From assembly GCA_963995525.1 (NCBI GenBank), contig OZ023205.1, forward strand, positions 46,206,704 to 46,270,703: a stretch of DNA of 64,000 nucleotides, read 5' to 3'. This document shows, in pieces, positions 25,529 through 37,447 of the stretch (position 1 is its first letter; every line of letters starts with the position of its first letter). The stretch is from Escarpia spicata (taxonomy: Eukaryota > Annelida > Polychaeta > Sabellida > Siboglinidae). Under the pieces are notes generated by a model, which had not been told where the DNA came from, did no database searches, and saw nothing but the letters and a program-made list of their open reading frames with translations. Made by a program: the position numbers and the translations under genes.

Positions 25529-27535
25529 AGTTGGCATATTAATGTTGTCGATTAATGTATCGGCATTGTGACATCTAGGAGGAAAGGGGACAATCAACCT
25601 GCCCCTAAAGTTAACGTATAAATATTATAGATTAATGTATTGGCACTGTGACACCTAGGAGGAAAAGGGACAACCACACTGCCAATAAAGTTAGCGTATT
25701 GATATATAGATTAATGTATTGGTACTGTGACATCTAGGAGGAACAGGGACAACTAAACTACCCCTAAAGTTAACGTATTAATATATAGATAAATGTATTG
25801 GCACTGTGACTGCTAGGAGGAACAGGGACAACCAAACTGCCCCTAAAGTTAACGTATTAATGTATAGATTAATGTATTGGCACTGTGACAGCTAGAAGGA
25901 ATAGGGACAACCAAACTGCCCCTAAAGTTAACGTATTAATATATAGATTAATGTATTGGCACTGTGACAGCTAGGAGGAATAGGAACAACCAAACTGCCC
26001 TTAAAGTTAACATATTAATATATAGATTAATGTATTGGCACTGTGACAGCTAGGAGGAATAGGGACAACCAAACTGCCCATAAAGTTAACGTATTAATAT
26101 ATAGATTAATGTATTGGCACTGTGGCAGCTAGAAGGAATAGGGACAACCAAACTGCCCCTAAAGTTAACGTATTAATATATAGATTAATGTATTGGCACT
26201 GTGATAGCTAGGAGGAACAGGGACATCCAAACTGCCCCTAAAGTTAACATATTAATGTATTGGCACTGTGACAGCTAGGAGGAACAGGGACATCCAAACT
26301 GCCCCTAAAGTTAACGTATTAATGTATAGATTAATGTATTGGCACTGTGACAGCTAGGAGGAACAGGGATATCCAAACTGCCCCTAAAGTTGACGTATTA
26401 ATGTATAGATTAATGTATTGGCACTGTGACAGCTAGGAGGAATAGGGACAACCAAACTGCCCCTAAAGTTAACGTATTAATATATAGATTAATGTATTGG
26501 CACTGTGACAGCTAGGAGGAATAGGGACAACCAAACTGCCCTTAAAGTTAACATATTAATATATAGATTAATGTATTGGCACTGTGACAGCTAGGAGGAA
26601 CAGGGACAACCAAACTGCCCTTAAAGTTAACATATTAATATATAGATTAATGTATTGGCACTGTGACAGCTAGGAGGAACAGGGACACCCAAATTGCCCT
26701 TAAAGTTAACATATTCATATATAGATTAATGTATTGGCACTGTGACAGCTAGGAGGAATAGGGACATCCAATCTGCCCCTAAAGTTAACGTATTAATATA
26801 CAGATTAATGTATTGGCACTGTGTCAGCTAGGAGGAATAGGGATAACCAAACTGCCCCTAAAGTTAACGTATTAATATATAGATTAATGTATTGGCACTG
26901 TGACCGCTAGGAGGAACAGGGACATCCAAACTGCCCCTAAAGTTAACGTATTAATATATAGATTAATGTATTGGCACTGTGACAGCTAGGAGGAACAGGG
27001 ACAACCAAACTGCCCCTAAAGTTAACGTATTAATAGATAGATTAATGTACTGGCACTGTGACATCTAGGAGGAACAGGGGAAACCAAACTGCCCCAGAAG
27101 TTAACGTATTAATATATAGATTAATGTGTTGGCACTGTGACAGCTAGGAGGAACAGGGACATCCAAACTGCCCCTAAAGTTAACGTATTAATATATAGAT
27201 TAATGTGTTGGCACTGTGACAGCTAGGAGGAACAGGGACATCCAAACTGCCCCTAAAGTTAACGTATTAATATATAGATTAATGTATTGGCACTGTGACA
27301 GCTAGGAGGAACAGGGACAACCAAACTGCCCCTAAAGTTAACGTATTAATATATAGATTAATGTACTGGCACTGTGACATCTAGGAGGAACAGGAAAACC
27401 AAACTGCCCCAGAAGTTAACGTATTAATATATAGATTAATGTATTGGCACTGCGACAGCTAGGAGGAACAGGGACAACCAAACTGCCCCTAAAGTTGACG
27501 TATTAATATATAGATTAATGTATTGGCACTGTGAC
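25529..27535 (+). repeat. 79-bp tandem satellite, about 25 copies
   Basis: The unit runs TAAAGTTAACGTATTAATAT, then ATAGATTAATGTATTGGCAC, then TGTGACAGCTAGGAGGAACA, then GGGACAACCAAACTGCCCC. Copies differ by scattered substitutions; one near 26255 lacks about 14 bp. Both edges are sharp. The HpaI-type GTTAAC occurs in most copies. No conserved open frame crosses the units. Confidence 0.95.
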
Positions 27536-27959
27536 AAGCCGATCCTGTGCGTTCGTTGTTCACTGCAAATGTGTTATTACATGTGATAAGCACCGTTCAG
27601 TGAATAGTGTCGAGAGACGGCATGACCTACGCTATTGTCGGCACGACAGCAAAGACGTATTCAGAATTATATTAATATGTCTTTCACCACGGACAATAGG
27701 CAACTGTTTGAATTATGCTTTAAGACACTGCCAACTCGGCCCGTCAACGTGCGTGCGATTGCACCGTTCGTGCTAAAGTTTATAGGATGTAGGCATTTTA
27801 GCCAAATTATAGAATAATATAGTGAAACTGTGTTGCTAGGCACGTCTGGCAACGCGCGAAAAGGCCTCGATTATTAAATAAATGTTTAATTATGTTTACA
27901 TATTTTAAGTAATGTTCATACTTTGTATGTTAAGAATAAGGCCTACTATTATAGACTCT

Positions 27960-28930
27960 AGATTAAAGAAGATGACACATTGACGCTTAAACGATTCGTA
28001 ATGCGTATTGCCAAAAATAGATAAGCGAGCGAAAAATGAACAACTCGGAACACGTTCAAAACATGAAATTCTTCGGTCACTAGCACCCTCATGGCTCGTC
28101 CTGTCCCGACGATTTTGGTATCATTTGAAAGGATACACTTTCTGTTATTCTAGCGTCATTTATATTTCCCGGTAACCGTTCACAGAATACTTATAAACGG
28201 ACCTACAATCGTTCCGTTTTCTGTGTTCTGTACGGTTCCGAAAGATGTTGGCGGCGGGTACTCAGTACAATAAGCTTCCGATTGCGGCGCTTTTATCCTC
28301 ATTTGCATAGGTTCAGACATGCGCACTTCACCATTTCTTGATTTCATATGTTATAAGCTCCACCCAATTTTAAACCGCAACGAAACTGATGTGCTTTAAT
28401 CGCAGCAAAGCCGATCCATATCTACGTCGGCGTGACGTCACAGTAACGTACGCCAGCCAACGGGTCAAAATTCGTTGCGTTGGTTGGTTGATATACGTAA
28501 TTGTGACGTCACGCATAATTCGCGTATATCATTTTAGCCGCCGTTTGAAAGTGGGCGGAGCTTGTACCATGAAATCAGACAGTGGTGCCTCTATCGGTAG
28601 ATTGATGAACTGTGTCGACGAAACAACATCGTTCGCAGTGTCTAACACCCCAGAACTAGCACCGCTGTATGTCCGTTTACAGTTTATTTTAGAAATGACT
28701 ATCAGGAAACCATTTATATATATATATTTGAATAACATAAATCGTAAGCTTTCAAACGATATCCAGATTGTTTGGATCGGACGAACCGTAATGGTACAAG
28801 CAATCGTTCAAAAAAGCATTTTGGGACGTCTTTCAGTTGTTCATTTTTCGCTCGCTTATCTATTTTGGTATTGCGTATAACGTCCTTAAAACGACTCCGT
28901 TAACGCACGGTTTCGAACACGTGCTTTTCA
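27960..28930. repeat. Large imperfect palindrome (foldback), CpG-rich
   Basis: The two halves are diverged inverted copies centred near 28455. A 26-bp block at 28019-28044 is the exact reverse complement of 28836-28861. Further in, 28350-28380 (AAGCTCCACCCAATTTTAAA) matches the complement of 28535-28570. TGACGTCA occurs in both arms at 28433-28440 and 28504-28511. CpG is visibly richer than in surrounding DNA. It is probably an old foldback or long-TIR DNA transposon; no transposase is recognised. The 163-codon open frame at 28389-28880 spans both arms and looks fortuitous. Confidence 0.7.
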
Positions 28931-28971
28931 ATGTGACGTGACACATGGGTGCGTACTTTTAGTGCATGCGT

Positions 28972-29082
28972 TTGACGCAACTTTCGAACATGTTGCAAAA
29001 TGGGGAAAGGATTTCCAAATGATGACGTCATATGGGTTGTTTCCCTTACTTCTTTACGTGTTGCGAAAATGCGTCGACAGTC
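28972..29082. repeat. Smaller imperfect palindrome centred on TGACGTCA
   Basis: TGACGTCA at 29023-29030 is flanked by imperfect inverted matches (GACGCA and TTTCG outside, GGGAAA and TTTCCC inside). It lies directly beside the large palindrome and may be part of the same element. Confidence 0.45.
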
Positions 29083-29199
29083 TACAATCCGCGCCACATT
29101 TCCTACCACGATTTGTAGAAACGTGTGGGGTAATAGCTAAAACAATAGGAAACGGGTACAGTGGTAATAGTTAGAACAGGCCAACTCATAGGCATATCT

Positions 29200-29755
29200 A
29201 CATGATTGTATACCTGCCAACTTTTTTATAAAACCCGGGAGATTCATGAGCGGTTCAGCATGCTTCCCATGTCGCGCTATCTCGTCGCGCTCTCTTGGAT
29301 CTTGACATCGGAAGACGGAAGAGGGGACTGCTGTTACAAATATTCTGAGGAAATCCGGGAGACTTGCCTCTTTTCCGGGAAACCGGGAGATACACCCAAA
29401 ATCCGGGAGACACCGGGATTTCACGGGAGATTTGGTAGCATAGACTGATCCGGGGGGGGGGGGGGCTTGGGGCACGTGCCCCCTGGACCATTTTCATTTG
29501 GTGTACCCGGAGACCTTTATGAAAGGGCCCACGTGACCGTGCCCCCTAGACCATTTAAATGTGGCCACATTCAGGTTACAATAAGGTGAAGTTACGCCGA
29601 CGTGGCGGCGAAAATGTTTTGACAGCAACACCTCCCCCCACCCCCACTGTCTTCGGTATCACAGTCTAGCCAGCCACAACCAGCAGAGAAGCTGAAGAAG
29701 AGCTGAAAATACGGCGGCGAAAACGCAGCTACGAACATTTTTCAACAGCAAAGTT
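29200..29755 (+). repeat. Dispersed repeat with GGCACGTGCC core, copy 1
   Basis: Shares with 35990-36450, in the same orientation, GGGAGACxCCGGGATTTCA, GCATAG-CxGATCC, GGCACGTGxCCCCT, AATAAGGTGAA, GCCGACG and GAAGCTGAAGAAGA. Contains a run of 13 G at about 29451-29465. Probably a mobile element of unknown class; short open frames are not conserved between the copies. Confidence 0.75.
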
Positions 29756-30762
29756 TCAACGGCTAATTATAATAATACATTTCCCCTAATGGAGTGAGAT
29801 ATATTTATTATCAATAACATTTTAAATATTTATTAAGACCAACTACCAACATAAGAGTACAGTTATAATTAATACTTCACAAATGTGAATAAATGTAAAG
29901 TGATTAATGGAGACCTGCACTATGATTGAAAGACCACTGACGTTCATGTCGCCGATACAGTTTTACACAACAATAAACACAAATAACAACAACGAAATAC
30001 AAGAAAATAGTTCTACAGAATAATATCTCAGTAAACGACCAATATCTAGATATGTAACATTCACTGGTTATTACTAAGACATTGCATAAACATACTAGTT
30101 TAACATTCTTCAATGCACTATACGATATTATATGAAGTGTTAACAGCTGATTAGTGTTGGTAATGTAAATGTGAGTTGTAATTAAAGGGGCAAGCTCTTT
30201 GGTATTGGTAGTTTACTAATTAATTATTCTGTATAACTACTTTTAAATGTGACTAGTGATTATTGTTGCGCATAAATACACTGTTGGCCTTTATAAATGC
30301 CAGCGATCGTTCGGTTTTAGTGTAGGTTTCCATATGTCAAACAGATTGAAAACATGAGTTTTTTTTTATTTAGCACCCCCAAATTACTCTTAAAAGGTTT
30401 GTTGGCATATTCTACTAATTATATTAGAATTCCTGGAATTGGAGTGCGGGTCGGTCGGGTGTCTGCACTGTTCTCACGGGTGGTTCGGCGAAGTCAATTA
30501 TGATTTTGATTAAGCTAATTTCCATACAATGCATAAGAGAACTGCCAGGGGTAGTGTACGTAATCACACCCCTGGCTTGGGAGGGTGGTTGGAGGGAATG
30601 AGATCAAGTAAAGGGTGACTTTGTGGACTTCGATAAAATGGTTACTGTGATGAATGGTGAGAGATAGAGGTGTAGCGTAGAATATCAGCGCGTACGGATG
30701 CCCAGAGGAGGGTAGAGGACTACTAGAGGCAGTCACGAGATACAGAAAACAATAAACGTGCT
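29756..30762. other. No gene recognised
   Basis: AT-rich DNA without a recognisable exon, followed from about 30530 by GA-rich sequence leading into the trinucleotide array. Confidence 0.5.
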
Positions 30763-31238
<476 letters not shown>

Positions 31239-31518
31239 CACCGTTACATACATAATGAGTAGTACCAGTTTTACTATTGCCAAATAAATTATATACAACT
31301 GCACTAAATATTCTTAAAACACAATAGCATTGATTTAATTACGTCTGTCTCGTGTTGTTCAGCTTTCTGGGTGGTTATCCGAGATATATCTGCATCATTT
31401 TGTACTAGATTTGGGAATGTTCAGATTTTTATTTTATGTAAAAACAAATATCCACCATTGTCATACCGCTGAGTGAACTAAAACAATGTAGAGTAAACGA
31501 ACTTGTCCTAGGTTCAAC

Positions 31519-31592
31519 TCGCCGCACAGGATTCGAACCCAGGTTCTCTCAGTTGAGACTCCGAAGCTCTTACGGCTGTGCTACTGCGCTCA
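31519..31592 (-). repeat. tRNA-like sequence (SINE head or pseudogene)
   Basis: On the minus strand, an A-box-like TAGCACAGCCGTAAGAGC and a perfect B-box GGTTCGAATCC at tRNA spacing. The stems pair poorly, and the sequence abuts the hAT remnant at 31610. A functional tRNA is unlikely. Confidence 0.5.
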
Positions 31593-31609
31593 ATACTTCT
31601 GTACCAATC

Positions 31610-32565
31610 CCCAAGTGTGCCGCGGCATCACTGGTAATTTAAAAAATAAGAATTTTATTGTATTAATATCAAGCTACATTTGTTGACCGTCTATTCTAAA
31701 TTTCACCGATTTATAATTATGGTGACGACGTTCTGTTGTGCGTATCTTGAAAGGAAAAGAAGACACATAGGTCCGCTGGCTTTCACGGGGCAAGGTCCTG
31801 TCAAGAATGTTTACGCAGAGAGATGAGCTTCAAGCGTTTATGTTGTTGCATAAGGGGTTGCAGCACAAATTTGCATACATGGCTGACATCTTCGAAAATA
31901 TCAATGAACTGAATTGAAGAATGCAAGCTAAATGGATTCAAATCTAAACTTCAGCTATGGCGAGAAGAACTAGGACGTGGCTCACTATAGAAATGTTTAA
32001 ACGGACGAATAACATATTTCCTAAATAGAAACTGCTTAATGTGATAGCCCAACATCTAGGCATGCTTCACGACACGTTTATGCATTTTTTTCCAGTTGAC
32101 CAGCTCTAAACAGTATGACTGGGTTCGTGATATCCTTTCGCGTCATCGTCATAGGATTCGGCTGGGGAGCTTCCTCTGAACGTTTTTGAGGAACTGGTAG
32201 ACCTCAAGAGCGATCGCACCCTTAAATATAAGTTCAGGTGAAAAATGAATTTCCAATGATCGTTGTTCATGCCATTGGTGTGGTGTTCGACAACAAACCT
32301 GTGTGAGACCAGCTTCTAGAAATGTACACTTATCAAGACTAAGAAGAGGCCATGTCTAAAGAGCCTGGATCATTATTTGTGTGCAATACGTTTGTTAAAA
32401 ATGTTCTTATCCGTTGGGAAAACGATAATTTACCATTCCATCCGATGACTAGTGGATGGTGACAACATAGTACACTATGACATGGTAAAATGTGACTCGG
32501 TGTGCCGCGAGGATATCGAGCTAATAATAAAGTGTGCCGCGAAGAAAAAAGTTTGAGAAGCACTG
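31610..32565 (+). mobile_element. Decayed hAT transposon, ZBED5-like
   Basis: Conceptual translation gives FTQRDELQAFML, KFAYMADIFENINELN, HDTFMHFFPVDQL and FEELVDLKSDRTLKYKFR, matching in order the C-terminal half of ZBED5/FAM200-type domesticated hAT transposases, but interrupted by several stops. The right end, GTTTGAGAAGCACTG at 32551-32565, is a typical hAT terminal inverted repeat. GTGTGCCGCG motifs near both ends are likely subterminal repeats. The left boundary is approximate. Confidence 0.7.
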
Positions 32566-33115
32566 ATGTAGCTGATAACCGGGGACTTCTTACCCGAAGG
32601 GGTCGCGCTGCCCCTGTCTACACCAATGCCAACGGAATTTGCTACTAACATAGTGAAGGTGGCGTTTATTTGTTGGTACATAATCTTTGAAGTTCGCAAT
32701 TTAAAAATTAAAGTGCAAAATACCATAACGACAATCTTGAGATTAGTGGGTAACAGCGCATTTTGGCGCGCATGTGTGCGTGCGTGCGTACGTGTGTGCG
32801 TGCGTGCATACATATTTGGATAGCATGAAGGTTCGGTCAAGACGCTTGTACTTATGAGATGAGTAGTGGGAGCATAGCTACTACGTGTGTTGTGGGACTA
32901 CCCACTAATACGTATATTGTAAAAGGCATGGAGAGAAAATGACACATGCACGTCTATTTTGTCCCGTATCTCCCCAAAGACCTAATTTCAAGACGCTTGA
33001 GTTTATGAGACTACTATCCATATTATAGTCAAGAAGCACCTGCAGCAAAATAGGTGTTCGTTGGAATTTGGTGGTGAAAGCAAGCCTACCGCTTAGATAT
33101 CTTTAAGCGATTCTT
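32566..33115. other. No gene recognised; short GTGC-rich microsatellite
   Basis: A GTGTGCGTGCGTGCG-type microsatellite lies at 32766-32812. Nothing else is recognised. Confidence 0.5.
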
Positions 33116-33119
33116 TGTA

Positions 33120-33645
33120 AGTTAATATACATTCGAGATGTACTGTAGGGGGTCCCACACGGATGATGAATATTCTAAGAATGGTCGGACAAGGGTCGTG
33201 TAGGCAGTTGTTTTAATGTTTTGGAGGCACGAGTAGAGATTGCGTCTGCTAAATGCTAGAGTATGGTTTGCTGAGGTTGTGTTCGTTCCAGGTGAGATCT
33301 TTGGTGATACATACTCCTAGATAGGGATGACTGTTGGTTTCCTGTGGTGTTGCGTTTCCTAGAGTATAATTAAAATGTTTCACGTTTCTTGCATGGCTTA
33401 GTCTAATCACAAAGCTTTGTTTGGGTAAAGTGCATCTGCCAGTCGTGTTCCCATTTTGCTAACTCATTTAGGTCTTTCTGTAGTTCTTGTGAGTCAGACT
33501 GATTATTGATTTCTCTACAGAGGACACACAGTCATCTGCAAAGAGACGGACTGTGAGGTGGATATTGTCAGGTAGATCATTGATGGTATTATAAATAAGC
33601 ATATGTTTATTGTCAGCTATTTTATAAGTGTAGGAAGCATATGTT
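33120..33645 (-). mobile_element. Decayed non-LTR reverse transcriptase (Jockey/CR1-type)
   Basis: Minus-strand pieces in more than one frame: INDLPDNI and VRLFADDCV (catalytic FADD variant), ELQKDLNELAKWEHDWQMHF, then YTTLVRPFLEYSSSVWDP of the thumb. Order and spacing agree with a Jockey/CR1-superfamily element. At least one frameshift lies between FADD and the KWEHDWQM block. Confidence 0.8.
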
Positions 33646-34203
33646 TCTTTATCCTGATTCCCAATGCCGTCAGCCGAGCAACGTTTCAATTAAGTAGAAT
33701 TATAATATCCGCCGACGGCGACGCCTGCAGTCGGCGTCAGCTGTGTCTGGGTCTGTGTCGAGCCTCTACTAGTAGGCAAGGGTCTCGTCTTTCCAGTTAA
33801 TAAAACTGCATTGCCCAGTATTTGACATGCAGTGAACGAAAATGCACACTAAAATATCAGTATATGCAACCATTAACCTGGTCATGGATGTTATTTGTAT
33901 GCCTAAATCTGGCACGTGGGGCATATTTCGGATTAGGTCTGTGTGCCTACGAGTCTTACCTTTCAAGTAAGCCGTTTTAAAAAAGTGTTCTTTTCCCCAC
34001 TTATATTTGAACCGAAACATGGAAATGTGAGATTCGTATGTTAACAGATTGTTTCTAACGCTACAGCTACGATTGTTAGTAAACCAGGCTGGCATGTCAT
34101 CATTCAATGTAAAAGTTTTAGGTTTGTTAAAAAGTACACAATACCGTGCATATGGTGCAAACATAATGGGACATCTCCACTCCAGAATATACGTGTGCAT
34201 GTA

Positions 34204-34286
34204 TGTAAAGAGCCCGAGGGCAATTTTAATTGATTTGGCGCTATATAAGTACTTTTATTTATATTTATTTATTTATTTATGGATCT
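34204..34286 (+). repeat. LINE/SINE 3'-tail-like segment and (TTTA)n
   Basis: GGCGCTATATAAGTA followed by (TTTA)n resembles the 3' end of the L2-like element at 51480-51530 (TGGCGCTATACCAAATAAAA). Probably a solo tail. Confidence 0.5.
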
Positions 34287-34289
34287 CAG

Positions 34290-34721
34290 CTAGATGAAAA
34301 ACACCCACTTGGGCCCACTTGCTCAAACTCCAAATTGAACTGGGACGATACTTTAACTGGTCCCCGTGTTTCAAAGACTCGTTTCTCTATTCGAAACCCA
34401 TTTATGTGTCAAACTGATGCTGTGGAGGACGACAACGCCCAGGAAGAGCTCATGAACTTACGCTGTCATGGAGATGCCACAATGTTGCACGAATCCGTCG
34501 TGAATCTGATAGAGTTTTGGCTGGAGATGAGGGGCAAATATCCAGAAATTTGCAAATTAGCTGAGTAAGACCAAACCGAAATCGAAAAGTTGTGCGCAAC
34601 AAGGAAACATAAATGGCGGCGATTCGTACATATGGTATCCACTGTGTGCATAGTAGGGGGTCGCGGTGACTAAAAACCCGGACGCGAGAGGTCGTTGGGT
34701 AAATCCACTTGAGAAACACTG
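34290..34721 (+). mobile_element. Second decayed hAT remnant, ZBED5-like
   Basis: Encodes FSIRNPFMCQ, AQEELMNLRCHGDATML and IEFWLEMRGKYPEICKLAE, the hAT C-terminal dimerisation region typical of ZBED5-like proteins. It ends in CTTGAGAAACACTG at 34708-34721, a hAT-type terminal repeat. Frame is lost after 34568. Confidence 0.7.
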
Positions 34722-35184
34722 CTCTAGACAGATACGGCAACATGGATGAAATCCGAATCGTATTTGACATATATAATTTCCAACGTTCTTTCAAAAGGGT
34801 GTGTTTGTAAACGGACAATATGTATTAAAAAAAGCAACATATGCTTGACGCTACTTGTTTTGTCATGAATTGCCATAGCAGACAATGCTAAGTTCCTCTG
34901 GTGACAGGCAATTCTTGAGTGACCGCGCTTCACGTATCGGATGTCTCACATTCGCGAGCACTTCATGTTTATGTCACATAAATATTGCGTGTTAAATCGA
35001 GGGATCAAAACATTCAGTGATTGCATTGCGCTCTATTACGATGTGGATCAACTCTAGTAAATAGGTAAAGGACTGGGGAATGAGCTTCGATGCAAATATA
35101 TATCACATTCTCAGTATAAAAAAAAGCAAATCTGATCATTTCTACATCTTAAATAATGCGATCATAAACCGTGTAAACAGTAAG

Positions 35185-35325
35185 AAAATAGGAGTTCTTA
35201 TCCAGCACTATCCAGTCTTTAGGACTGGTCAAAGTGTTTTACACTTTACACCCTGGCAGACCTGTTCAAACGAACACCAACTCAACTTCGCTGGGAAGCG
35301 TTACGCCACACTGCGATAATTACTG
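35185..35325 (+). repeat. Dispersed repeat, also at 55390-55525
   Basis: AGTCTTTAGGACTGGTCAAA, CCCTGGCAGACCTGTTCAA and TGGGAAGC blocks are shared in the same orientation with 55390-55525 (AGTCCTTAGGACTGCTCAAA and the following blocks). Short interspersed repeat of unknown class. Confidence 0.7.
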
Positions 35326-35394
35326 GGAAACTGTGTGTGAGGACAGAGGGATTAGCGGGAGGGTGTGAGCAGGAGCGGCAGTATGAGAAGGTGG

Positions 35395-35860
35395 AAGGAG
35401 GAGGCATGTAACGTTGGAGGTATATCTAAAAGGAAACGTGTCGGAAGCATGTGAGGTACCTGCTTACGAAGTGTGCGTGCGTTGGGAACACTATGACTGA
35501 CAGAGAGACTGGAGCAGAAGTTATAATTGGGGAAGAACAACTGGGTCTGAATAATAGGTAGAGCGGAAGGAGATGGAAGGAGGAAGATGGAATTACGAGA
35601 AGATATCGGAATAAAGAAACATCAAGGGAAGATAGCAAGGAGCAAACTGCGACAGGCAGAACACATTCGAACAAAGAGCGAGACGATATTGACAATGGTA
35701 GCTGGTAAAATGTAAGATGTGGTAGAAGGAGAGGACTACCTATATTCAAGGGGAGGGATAATGTGAAGGGAGCCATTGCATGGAAAGGCATGTGTGAGTT
35801 GCAGAGAGTGGCAGGAATTTGCAGAAGAGCAATGGTGAGTGAGACAAGGGGTCGAATGGA
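35395..35860 (+). mobile_element. LINE-like repeat fragment, second copy
   Basis: Shares several blocks with the minus strand of 24690-24916, including TTGGGAACACT and AACAACTGGGT. No reverse-transcriptase motif is seen here. Confidence 0.5.
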
Positions 35861-35879
35861 CGGCGCCGGATATAAATAT

Positions 35880-35880
35880 A

Positions 35881-35955
<75 letters not shown>
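35880..35955 (+). repeat. (TA)n microsatellite
   Basis: About 75 bp of nearly pure TA dinucleotides, followed by a short (AC)n. Confidence 0.95.
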
Positions 35956-35961
<6 letters not shown>

Positions 35962-35989
35962 CACACACAGCTGTATACGTGTGTGTGGA

Positions 35990-36450
35990 TTCAGGGGAAG
36001 AAGATCCGGGAGACTCCGGGATTTCATGGGAGAGTTGGCAGCATAGGCGGATCCAGGAGAGCCTGGAGGCACGTGTCCCCTAGACCTTTTTTTATTTTGT
36101 GTGCCCGTACTGAAAGGGCGCACGTTGTCGTAACCCCAGACCTTTTTAAATGTGGCCCCATTCAAGTTATAATAAGGTGAATGTACGCCGACGCGACGAC
36201 GAAAATCTTTCGATAACACCCCCCTCCCTCCGCCGTCTTCGATATCACAGTTTAGCCACCCGCGAGCAGCGAAGAAGCTGAAGAAGAACGGCGGCGAAAA
36301 CGCGGCGGCGTAATTTTTTTGAATAGCAACCACCCCTCCCCCACCCCCGTCTTCCGATGTCATGAGCTGAGACAGGAGACAACGCGAGTCAAGGAGAAGA
36401 AGGTGTGAAGTTACGGCCACGCAGCAACGAACATTTCTCAACAGCACCCC
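35990..36450 (+). repeat. Dispersed repeat with GGCACGTG core, copy 2
   Basis: Second copy of the family at 29200-29755. It leads directly into the 33-bp minisatellite. Confidence 0.75.
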
Positions 36451-37388
36451 CATGTGTAGTGTGGCCTCATGGGGTGAAGTTGTCTTATGTAGTGTGGCCT
36501 CACGGGGTGAAATTGTCCTGGGTAGTGTGGCCTCATGAGGTGAAGTTGTTTTGTGTAGTGCGGCCTCATGGGGTGAAGTTATCTTGTGTGGTGTGACCTC
36601 ATGGGGTGAAGTTGTCCTGGGTAGTGTGGCCTCATGGGGTGAAGTTGTCCTGGGTAGTGTGGCCTTATGGGGTGAAGTTGTCCTGGGTAGTGTGGCCTCA
36701 TGGGGTGAAGTTGTCCTGGGTAGTGTGGCCTTATGGGGTGAAGTTGTCCTGTGTAGTGTAGCCTCATGGGGTGAAGTTGCCTTGTGTAATGTGGCCTTAT
36801 GGGGTGAAGTTGTCCTGGGTAGTGTGGCCTCATGGGGTGAAGTTATCTTGTGTGGTGTGACCTCATGGGGTGAAGTTGTCCTGGGTAGTGTGGCCTCATG
36901 GGGTGAAGTTGTCCTGGGTAGTGTGGCCTTATGGGGTGAAGTTGTCCTGTGTAGTGTAGCCTCATGGGGTGAAGTTGCCTTGTGTAATGTGGCCTTATGG
37001 GGTGAAGTTGTCCTGGGTAGTGTGGCCTCATGGGATGAAGTTGCCCTGGGTAATGTGAGCTCATGGGGTGACGTTCCCTGTGTAGTGTGGCCTCATGGGG
37101 TGAAGTTACCCTGTGTAGGGTGGCAACATGGGGTGAAGTTGCCCTGTGTAGTGTGGCCCCATGGAGTGAAGTTGTCATGTGTAGTGTGGCCTCATGGGGT
37201 GAAGTTGCTATGTGTAGTGTGGCCTCATGGGGTGAAGTTGTCATGTGTAGTGCGGCCTCATGGAGTGAAGTTGCCCTGGGTAGTGTGGCCTCATGGGGTG
37301 AATTTGTCCTGGGTAGTGTGGTCTCATGGGGTGAATTTGTCCTGGGTAGTGTGGCCTCATGGAGTGAAGTTGCCCTGTGTGATGTGGC
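36451..37388 (+). repeat. 33-bp minisatellite, about 28 copies
   Basis: The unit is GTAGTGTGGCCTCATGGGGT then GAAGTTGTCCTGG. Because 33 is a multiple of three, long frames stay open on both strands (11-residue repeats such as GSVASWGEVVL). There is no convincing start, flanking exon or unique domain, so I treat it as non-coding. A higher-order duplication is visible: 36585-36835 resembles 36840-37030. Confidence 0.93.
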
Positions 37389-37447
37389 TTTTTGTCAGAC
37401 AGAAGGGTATTTATACCATGCCTATGACAGAAGTAGGGGGAAAGTAA

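Noticed and set aside
25529..27535. CRISPR-like regular repeats
   Set aside because: Contiguous tandem satellite without unique spacers, in a eukaryotic context.
28389..28880. 163-codon plus-strand open frame
   Set aside because: It spans both arms of an imperfect palindrome and resembles no family; codon pattern looks fortuitous.
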